DNA of 64,000 nucleotides from Morinoia aosen (Eukaryota > Arthropoda > Malacostraca > Amphipoda > Talitridae): assembly GCA_030386875.1 (NCBI GenBank), contig CM059563.1, forward strand, positions 33,456,139 through 33,520,138, written 5' to 3'. Position numbers and translations under genes: made by a program. Under the pieces are notes generated by a model. It searched no databases. It was not told the origin of the DNA and worked only from the letters and a program-made list of their open reading frames with translations. Positions 56,447-64,000 of this stretch are shown in pieces. Numbering within the stretch: the stretch's first letter is position 1; each line of letters opens with the position of its first letter.

Positions 56447-57431
56447 TTAATGTGGGGCTACCTCACTAATGATTTCCCAAGTTGTTTTTTGTTTTTTTTT
56501 AGCCGTTATCAGTTCCTGGTGGAAATTAGTTTGTTTCGCTTCAGTGATTTTCTTTCGAAGAATTTTTTCATGTTCTTTATAACTCTTGCATATGGTACTG
56601 CTTGATCTATTGTTTTTGTACTCTCGCAAGTCAACTTTCTTTATTCTGCTAATTTTTTTATTCTCTTCAGTAATCCAAACAGTGCGTATTGGCTTGGTTT
56701 TTTTGGTTGCGTAAGGTGCGCATTCGTCGAGAGCTGCTGTGAAATTCTCGCTGAAGATGGACACTTGAATGTCAACATCGTCAGATTGCATCATATTCTG
56801 GAATTTGGGGGGACCTATTGAGTAGTTTTTCTTGAAATAGTTCCGCCGAATAGTGCCTTTTCGAGCGATAAGTCATTAAGCGGTATTTTTGTCTTTCCTT
56901 TGTAATATTAATTTCACAGTCTATTGAATGGTGATCGGAAATGGAAGGTGATATTACTGTACTAAGTATTGAGGTAGGATTATTTGTGATTGCCAGATCG
57001 AGGAGAGTTTTAGAGACTTTAGTGATGCGAGTCGGTTCTTTGACCATTTGAGATAGGCTTAGTTTATACAACAGTTTGCTTAGCTGATTGTTTTTATTAA
57101 AATCTCCGAAAGCAAAGAATGACTTTTTTGCCTGAAGAATTTATTTGAAGGTTTCCTCAATGAAGTCTAGTGTTAGACTTAGGGGAGACGATGGGTGCCG
57201 ATAAAGGCTGCCAATGATTATGGATTTGCGTTTATTTATTTGCACTTCTACCCAAACCATTTCAATGCCTTCGTAAACTATATTCCCTAGAAGTGAAGAT
57301 GTTGAGTACATTTCTTTCACAGAAATACAAGATTCACTACCTCGGCTGGTCTTAGCGCCATTTTTGATGACTGATATTTTCAAAACACAATGATCCTGTT
57401 CATCCTGGATTAGAAATTTTTGGCCTGTCAC
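56447..57431 (-). pseudogene. LINE ORF2 endonuclease (incomplete)
   Basis: Readings 57,431-57,141 and 57,071-56,781 give the central and C-terminal endonuclease: 'VWVEVQINKRKSIIIGSLYR', then 'SISDHHSIDCEINITK' with the SDH motif. 56,794-56,447 is the linker to RT. The N-terminal endonuclease block with the catalytic Glu is not seen. Its place is taken by sequence resembling the end of an OTU domain, which may mean an internal deletion. Confidence 0.75.
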
Positions 57432-57439
57432 ATTTAAGA

Positions 57440-57790
57440 TGATTAGTGGTATAAGGTCTACAGCAGCTTAATCGAAATGTTTGTCGTCAATGTAATTATC
57501 TATGAGGTTTTGCATGTCTCCATTGTTCTTGTCAACAAATTTAGCGCATGTGCTTTTGTTTGTTTTACTCTCTGTTTTGATTGCAGTCTTTAAGGAATTG
57601 TAATCCCATTTTGATGCTGGTTGTTTTCAAGTAGATGAGCTACTGCATGGAGGAGGCAGTGTCCATCGGCTTTGGTGGGAATCAGCTCTATTTTCCATGA
57701 TCGTTTCAATTCATCCATTGTAGAATTCATGTGCTCACAATGGGGTTGAGACGTTTTTTCGTACCTTTTACAGCATTAGCAGGTTTTGAG
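57440..57790 (-). pseudogene. OTU-like cysteine protease stretch in the LINE
   Basis: Minus-strand translation around 57,715-57,605 reads 'IELIPTKADGHCLLHAVAHL', containing the D-G-H-C-L motif around the catalytic Cys of OTU (ovarian-tumour) proteases. Downstream pieces 'NLIDNYIDDKHF' and 'LIPLIILNVTGQKFLIQDE' (57,480-57,395) resemble the OTU C-terminal half. A stop at about 57,592 and frame changes interrupt it. It lies between ORF1 and the endonuclease. The catalytic His was not identified with confidence. Confidence 0.5.
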
Positions 57791-57803
57791 AGGTGCGGGA
57801 AAT

Positions 57804-59492
57804 TTACTTTTTCTGGCTCTGAATGCGCTGGTTGTGGTGATTTCTTGTATGGGTATCTGCAGAGAACTGAGAAATGCTCGTGTCATTTCTATTTTTCTGG
57901 TGATGATTGTGCATGCAGTTGGGTGGTGGATTTACCATAGATTGTAGACTGCAATTTTGCAGCGATTTCTCTCTTCCTGTTGATTTCACTGCTTCCGAGT
58001 ATGTGATTGGATATCGATTTATACTCGTGTCTGAGAGGGGCTTTTCATCCTCTGTATCAGCATTGGATAGCAATGAAAACCTTTTTTGTAGGCACCCCGC
58101 AATTGTTTGTGGCAGAGGAAGGAGAGGGTTTGTTATATGAGGGCAAACATCGGGAGGAGAGAGGAGGAGAGAGTTTGTTACATGAAGGCAAACATCGGTT
58201 TATGCTGTTGGAGGTTTCAGGTGGAAAGGCTGTCAACTTAGAACAATCATTCAACTCGTTCTGCTGTTTTGTATAATCATTAGAGCATTCAATTTCTTCA
58301 TTTAGGTCATGGGATTTTCTGACACAGGAGATAAAATGTGAAATTAGTCTCAAATGTGATCTTAGAGCAATTTGTTGAAGAAAATGATGCGTGTCTTCTC
58401 GCGTAATTGGCCAAGTGCGGACATTGTTGTAAGCTTCATTAACAGTAACAGTTTTCGCATTTGCTCGCAGCGGAATCAGTTTAAGACCAATTTTTCTGCA
58501 CAGACTCGATGCCATGTGCAATTGTTGACCACTGCAGGCACTCACAACATAAATATGAGAAAAAATGTTTTTGTCATGATCAGATTTTTTAACTTAGTAA
58601 GGTTATGTGATGAGAGGCTCAAACCTTTAAAACTAATTATATAGTTCCTAAAAGGAGGTGCGCGTTCAATCTCATCATAGAGATCACTGAGACGTTCCGA
58701 AGTTATGGTCTGAATCTTGCATGCGCTATCAATGTTATCTCTGTTGATTTTTGTGAGACTATTGTCTCCAACAAGAAAAGTGTTTAGAGGGGATTTCGCA
58801 TATGGATGGTTATTTGCAGCTACCGCCGGCGTAAAATCATGAGCGCTGATACAATAGCTTAAAGCAAAAAGCTGTTCTGTAATCATTTGAATTTTTGATA
58901 CAGAGGAAAAAATCGACACTGGGCTTGGGGGACAATTTTGTCTCAAAGCTTTATTGAGAAATGCAGCTGTAAAACACAGCGTGTTATTTGTTTCGTGAAT
59001 AGTTGGGAAACTAGTCATTTAGAGAGGGTGTAAGTACCCATCAAAAGCGGTAACAGGTCTGTTTGTATTGTTCTCCATTGGAAATCTTACGTTATCCTCG
59101 CAGTTTACACCCCTGAGGTATTTCACTGTCAGTATCAGCTGCTGCACATGTATTTTCAAACATAACTCTGCCGCCTTAAAGGCCTGCACACAATTTATCA
59201 TAAAATTATAATTAAAATTAGCCCTTTTAATTTCTGATTGGTCGCTCACATCCAAAATTTTATCGCGTCCTGACGAGGACGTTAGTGTCTTTGTCGGTGG
59301 TGAACAATTTTGCGCTTTCTCAGTGACGCAGGCGAGAGGAGATGTCGCCATGACGCAATCGTTGGGACGAGACGAAGGAGCTGGCGGTGCTGTGGCAGCT
59401 CCCGCCAGTGATGAGGTATCTTCTTTACTCGAGATTGTTGACTTTGTGGATGATGAATCTTCTCGGGCACAGTCTAAAGTGTGGGGTTGCAC
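57804..59492 (-). pseudogene. LINE ORF1 (central and C-terminal)
   Basis: Adjacent minus-strand readings 59,492-59,019, 59,018-58,542, 58,545-58,057 and 58,073-57,804 follow each other closely. They contain a Ser/Thr/Pro-rich N-terminal part and 'INCVQAFKAAELCLKIHVQQ'-like helical stretches, with no zinc knuckle or PHD signal that I can see. Their order just before the endonuclease makes them ORF1 of the LINE, presumably RNA-binding. Frameshifts separate them. Confidence 0.6.
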
Positions 59493-59717
59493 GTCGAGTG
59501 TTGCTTATGTGCTATTACTTGAACTCGCTTCGGGTGTGTGCGTAATTGGTGTCGAGACTTGAGAAGTTAAGATGTACTTTGAATTTTTGCAGGCGGTGCT
59601 AGAAGGATTTTCACTCGTGTTGGATGAGGTATCTTTCTTGCTCGATATTGTTGACCTTGTGGATGATGGATCTTCTCGGGCAACATTTAAAATGTCGGGT
59701 TAAAAGTCGAGTGCTGC

Positions 59718-61102
59718 TGTAAGTGTCGGGTTTTTCTTCCGCACTCTATATTTATGAGTTTTTCAATTATACATTTCTGTTTCTTTTCTGACAGACTCAG
59801 TCGGCATGACGTTACGTTAATTATTAATTAATGATTACCAATGATTATGATATGATTATGCTGCCACCACCCGGGGGTTCCCGGGACTAAAATATAGTGA
59901 AATTGAACAATAGTGCGTATTTTCTCGGGTAGCAGTGGCTGAGGGCCAACGCGCGTGTTTCAAAACGTGTGCACGAGAGTCACTAATAGAGAGAGAGGTA
60001 AGGGAAGACTCGGGAAGATTAACATTGTTTATTGGGAGAGGCTGGCCGACTGTAGGCACTCACGAGTGTAGATGGACACCAAGATTTATGCGGTATTTGA
60101 CCTTCCCGCAGTTACTCTACAAAGACTTTACAACCAGCGTGTTCCAACAATACGCTAACAGGAGCACGTCTTCCGCCTCACTATTGGCGATCGCCGGAAA
60201 TTCACGACTCAGCAATATCACCGACCGTTTAGCAGACAGTCCAATATGAACCCGACATCAATCCAAATGAACGTTTCACACACGTTCAACAACGACCCAA
60301 GGAAAACCCGATCCAAAAAATGAACGTCTCGCGCACGTTCCAACAAGAGCCACAAGTACTGAAAACACAACTACTGGAACCGCCGATCTCAAGTTCTGAA
60401 CTGCAATAAGGGAAGCCTTCACTATCAGAACACCGATCGATGTTGGAGTAACTTTACTTTAACTAATCTCTGAGTCCCTTGCGTCCGGACCCCTGACCTT
60501 CTCTAGGCTCACCGGCGACTAAAGTTTCTAAGTATAATAAAAGCCGGCGTGATCGTCACATAACTCAACCCGGACCACACGGTTTATGTCCTTTCCCGAC
60601 TACCGCTCCGCACCAAGTGACCTCTACTCGTCCTACTCAATCCTGCTCGGACAGTGCTCACCCCTCCCGAAGGGGAGGGGGGTCACTGCACGAGCCGGGC
60701 AACAACGGGGCGAGAAGGTTCTGAGCTTCGCCTCCCTCCACACAACCGGGGTACGGCTGGGGGAGAGGGGTCGGGTCTCATGCCCCTGCCCGCCTCCCGT
60801 TACGGCAATTAAACAATGGTTCGCGGGACGGCGAGTCTAAACTCAGCGCTCTGCGCCGTCGGTATGACGTTTCCACATTTTATAGCGCTGTGGTTGCCTA
60901 GGCCAGCGCATCCACTTATTGGATTTAATATGGGGAAGATATCTCTTCTGAGAACGTCCCCGACATATATTTCCCAAGACCATAGCACGAAAGCTGGCTA
61001 TAAATTTACGACCCGTATCAATTCAGAGATGCTGTCTCCCCGGGCATGCTATTCTGCTCGCTCGGCAATATGTGAGATAGGGGAGGAATCTGACTTCATA
61101 CA
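59718..61102 (-). mobile_element. 1,385-bp solo LTR inside the LINE ORF1
   Basis: Plus-strand ends are TGTAAGTGTCGGG and TCATACA, flanked by the 4-bp direct repeat CTGC (59,714-59,717 and 61,103-61,106). The LINE sequence rejoins cleanly across one CTGC, as the related tandem unit at 59,490-59,540 shows. Same family as the LTR at 9,840-11,197. The strand follows the sense direction inferred there. A fossil solo LTR, younger than the LINE. Confidence 0.88.
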
Positions 61103-61450
61103 CTGCTATTGTGCAATTACCTGAGCTCGCTTCTGGTGTGCCCGTAGCAGGTGTCGGAACTTGAGAAGATGAATTATTATTGGGAGCTGAATTATTACAA
61201 GCAGCGCTTGAGAGATTTTCGCCCGTGTCGTATGACTCTGATTTTGCAGTCATCATTAGTGATGCTTCTCGGGGACGGATTTATTAGGTCCGCGTTTCCA
61301 CTTTATGGCTGGTGCATTACGCTTTTTACTGTGCTTTTCGTACGAAGCTGCACTGGAGGATGTTGTTTTTTTAGATAGGGCAACCTTCAGAGTAGTTGAG
61401 CGAGTTCTATATGGATACATTGTGACATTGATAGATAGGAAGAAAGATAC
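61103..61450 (-). pseudogene. LINE ORF1 start and 5' end, upstream of the solo LTR
   Basis: An ATG at 61,420 (minus) opens 'MYPYRTRSTTLKVALSKKTT', a basic N-terminus ending at a stop near 61,262. The next frame begins 'MMTAKSESYDTGENLSS' and runs into the solo LTR. On the far side ORF1 continues at 59,713. A segment of about 155-200 bp is present twice in ORF1 (59,420-59,600 and 59,620-59,717 plus 61,103-61,250). Confidence 0.6.
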
Positions 61451-61639
61451 AGGTTTAAGGTTTAATATATAAAGTTAGTTTAAGTTTTAAGTTGAAGGTA
61501 ACAACATCAGAGTATGTCGACTCGGCGGTTAGATGGTCCCTTTTAATTTAACTTTCAGACTAGCAGCCTGATTTAATAGTTTTAGGTTATAGAAACCCTT
61601 AAAAATTTTCTATATGAATGGATATCCAGTAACTTTCAG

Positions 61640-62058
61640 TGAGTCCCAGTTGAAGCAGTTTTTGTCCAAAAAGCTTATAATAGTTTTCCTTCTACCACTG
61701 ACCCTAATAACAAGCTGTACATTCCTCTTCCATACTTCAGCGATCAATCCGAAAAACCTAAAGAAGAGCTGAAATCTCTGGTGCTTAGTACATCAGCATT
61801 AAATTGCGTGTTATTTTTGAGAGCAATATTTATATTAAATCATTTTTCAGTTTCAAGTAAAAACTTCCTGCTGTGATGCGATCCTCAATTGTTTATGAAT
61901 ATAGTTGTGCACAGTGTGCACCCAGGTACGTCGGTTGCACCGGTCATACCTTAGGACGGAAGATTGCTGAGGATAGGGGAGTCAGCCACCGCACAGGATC
62001 AAGGTTAGGAGAGCCACCCCATTCTACAATCCAGATTCTCGCTGACAACTGCAATTAA
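61640..62058 (+). pseudogene. PLE RT tail and GIY-YIG endonuclease (copy E)
   Basis: A block near 61,710-61,780 ('NKLYIPLPYFSDQSEKPKEE') matches the region before the nuclease in copy A. The reading 61,873-62,058 is the nuclease: 'SSIVYEYSCAQCAPRYVGCT', helix 'HTLGRKIAEDRGVSHRTG' and 'HSTIQI'. A short 5'-truncated copy. Confidence 0.8.
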
Positions 62059-62274
62059 ATAACTGCTAACAATAATTTTCCATTCATGGGGTAGGAGTCA
62101 AGTTTCGCTGACGCACGCATTTTAAAATCATTGCATATTTTAAAGGACAAACCAGCATTGAATGATTCGTCTAGTTCTTTCCCGTTGTGTATTTCCATCT
62201 AATTTATTATCATCTCATGAACTGCAAGCGTCTGTAACTGTTCACATTTCTTTCATGTCGTGTGTTTTTCTCAG

Positions 62275-62300
62275 CTGATGATGGGATTTATCGCGAAACG
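62275..62300 (+). ncRNA. Hammerhead-ribozyme-like motif of PLE copy E
   Basis: CTGATGA (exact core), T, stem GGGAT / ATCGC with one mismatch, then GAAACG. It lies 217 bp after the nuclease reading, as in the other copies. Confidence 0.5.
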
Positions 62301-62339
62301 TTCTAAAAATGTTTAGTATCATATTATTAGCTTCTAATT

Positions 62340-63430
62340 TTTTACCATATATATGTGTACATATATATATATACACATATACATGCACATATATACCTAC
62401 ATGCCCACACATAACACACATCCATACACTTATACATACATACATACATATTCATGTACGCAAAAATTAGCATGCAAGCAGTCATAATACTTTCGAATAC
62501 TACAAAAACGTTGCATAATGTATTGAAACATATGGTAATGAGCGAGGGAGATTCGTAACCACTTTTTCAATTTGTGATGCAGCTTACAATTATTGTTGAT
62601 AAGCTAGATGACGAGCTATTTTGGTTTGAAGTTCTCTCAATGTTCGAGAGATTTTGATACTACCCTGGGGAAGTTTGTTCCACAGTAAGGCACCAGATAT
62701 TGACAGAGCCTTCAGCTCAATGTCAGATGAACGATAGTTGACTAAGACATTATTGCTTCAGTTCGGCTTTAGGTTGGTGAATGGAATCTCACTATCTCAG
62801 CATTGATCTGAAGAAGATATCAACAGGAGAATACGTATCGAGTTTGTGCATAAGGAACCTTTCTTGAATAGGAATCCAGCCGAGTTTATTAAGGTAAAGG
62901 GTTACGTGGTCACTTCTTTTGAACATACGTTTGCATACCACCTTGGGTGCTAAATTTATGCATTTTTGTAACTCTCTTTGAAGGTTTTGTGGTATATCTC
63001 CTCATACTAGGCTACAATAGTCAATGCGCAATAACATTAAGTATTGAATGGCCAAAAATCTAGATTTTTCCTTTTAGTATACTTCGCATACGATGAAAAA
63101 TATTAAAGTTCTGAACATTTTGTTTCAAGTTTTCTCAACGTGGGATTTGAAGGATATATTTCTTTTCAACCAGATAGCTTGATTTCTAACTTTTTCTAAT
63201 GACTTAATTTCATCATTCCCTATTGTAAGAGTAGAATTTGTATTTTTTTATATCGTCTTTGGACCCAAAAATAATGAATTACGTTTAACTCGCATTTAGT
63301 TTAAGACAATTATGGTCGTACCTAGATTTCAGGCTAATCAATAGGGTTTCAGCTTTAATTTGCATCTCCGGTATTTCCGATACAGAACTTGTTATTGAAA
63401 TTTGAACATCATCTTCATATATGAAAGTTT
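62340..63430 (-). mobile_element. Second copy of the LINE 3' end
   Basis: From the CA/TA-rich tract at 62,340-62,455 to 63,430 the sequence follows 53.45-53.7 and 54.7-55.57 kb of the large LINE, for example 'GAAGTTTGTTCCACAGTAAG' and 'CTCCGGTATTTCCGATACAG'. It ends at the region encoding the YADD block. It is a 5'-truncated insertion with many substitutions. Confidence 0.85.
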
Positions 63431-64000
63431 GTTAAAATTCCCGATGATTGTGATAAGAGGAGTTTGTATGAAGTTCTCGATAATTTCTGTCAAACTCTAG
63501 GTTCAAATAACAAAATTAACTTGAGCACTGGCTAGGCATGGAAGAATTTACGAACTAGTAAGATGAACATTGAGATAGCGTAAATGTTTTCTATGAGCTT
63601 GCGCATTTATTCTTTTGTACGATTGAAACGGATGTATCTCTCAGTCTTTTCCAAAATCCTAATCTAATGGTATTTTTTGCTAAATGTTTCCTTTCAGTGT
63701 CTTGCGTGAACCATGTCATTACAAAATGAAATACCCTTAATCATCTAATTATTTCAAGTTGGTTACTCATTTATTGATTAATCCAAATATGTGTATGATA
63801 CTTTTCCTGACTCTAGATTTCCGAAGATGTTTGAATAATAAAGGAGTTACTACAGCAAACAATGAGTTAAGCAAAATATATTTTCTCTACAACCTGGCCA
63901 TCTTTGTCATCAATATCTTAAAATTTGTTACAAAAGACATGATTGTAGCTAGTGTGCAGTCAAACGTGTTATTTACGTGTTTTTTGGTCACGTTGGTGCG
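63431..64000. other. No gene recognised
   Basis: AT-rich sequence to the window end without a readable gene or repeat. Confidence 0.4.

Larger units (their letters stand above)
53280..61450 (-). mobile_element. Near full-length CR1/jockey-group LINE, split by a solo LTR
   Basis: Minus strand. 5' end near 61.45 kb, ORF1 from the ATG at 61,420 down to about 57.8 kb, an OTU-protease-like stretch (57.74-57.44), endonuclease (57.4-56.8), RT (56.35-55.15) and a long 3' UTR (55.1-53.28) with three repeated units. Without the 1,385-bp solo LTR it is about 6.8 kb. Several frameshifts and stops mark it as dead. A second copy of its 3' end lies at 62,340-63,430. Confidence 0.85.

Noticed and set aside
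62242-62445. Cys/Val-rich minus-strand frame, like those at 33,754, 53,346 and 54,336
   Set aside because: Translation of CA/TG microsatellites in the LINE 3' UTR.

Overview
The window is eukaryotic, repeat-dominated DNA from an invertebrate animal, most likely an arthropod. I favour a crustacean-like genome because the RTE-type LINE and the Penelope-like elements read like families abundant in decapods, but that is recall of family look-alikes and not a search. No convincing single-copy host gene was found. Almost everything readable is a mobile element, a satellite or a fossil.

Region 1 (1-18,357) is one giant inverted repeat: arms of about 7.9 kb (1-7,919 and 10,447-18,357, the left arm running off the window) around a 2.5-kb asymmetric centre. 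Each arm carries, from outside inwards, the decayed structural genes of a Polinton/Maverick-like element (coiled-coil fibre-like protein, adenovirus-type protease, small hydrophobic capsid protein, major capsid protein), a 2.9-kb satellite of 40-bp monomers grouped in 120-bp trimers, a tRNA-derived SINE lodged inside that satellite, and part of a 1.36-kb LTR. The decay and the insertions are shared by both arms, so the inverted duplication is younger than all of them.

Region 2 (18.4-30 kb) continues the right-hand Polinton into a packaging-ATPase remnant. It then passes into a Ty3/gypsy fossil (gag, protease, RT, RNase H, start of integrase) that is split by a nearly full-length RTE-like LINE with an 11-bp target duplication. 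The LINE is itself split by a 365-bp solo LTR with a 5-bp target duplication, giving a three-level nest. AT-rich non-coding DNA follows.

Region 3 (30-43 kb) holds the only intact-looking gene, the 363-aa transposase of a Tc1/mariner-superfamily transposon with 168-bp perfect terminal inverted repeats. It also holds a broken CACTA-like transposase fragment, a Penelope-like element (PLE), a foldback plus AT-rich inverted satellite, a 120-bp tandem array, a tRNA-Gln-like sequence, a 25-bp minisatellite and a probable gypsy 5' end.

Region 4 (43-51.2 kb) is a PLE cluster in both orientations with a piggyBac-like MITE inside one copy, then a second Polinton-like fossil of the same family as the first, then another PLE endonuclease remnant.

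Region 5 (51-64 kb) is mostly one large LINE of the CR1/jockey group on the minus strand (ORF1, an OTU-protease-like stretch, endonuclease, RT, repeated 3' UTR), split by a 1,385-bp solo LTR of the same family as the LTR in the palindrome. A further PLE fragment and a second LINE 3' end follow. Five hammerhead-ribozyme-like motifs occur, four of them a few hundred bases downstream of PLE GIY-YIG endonuclease remnants.
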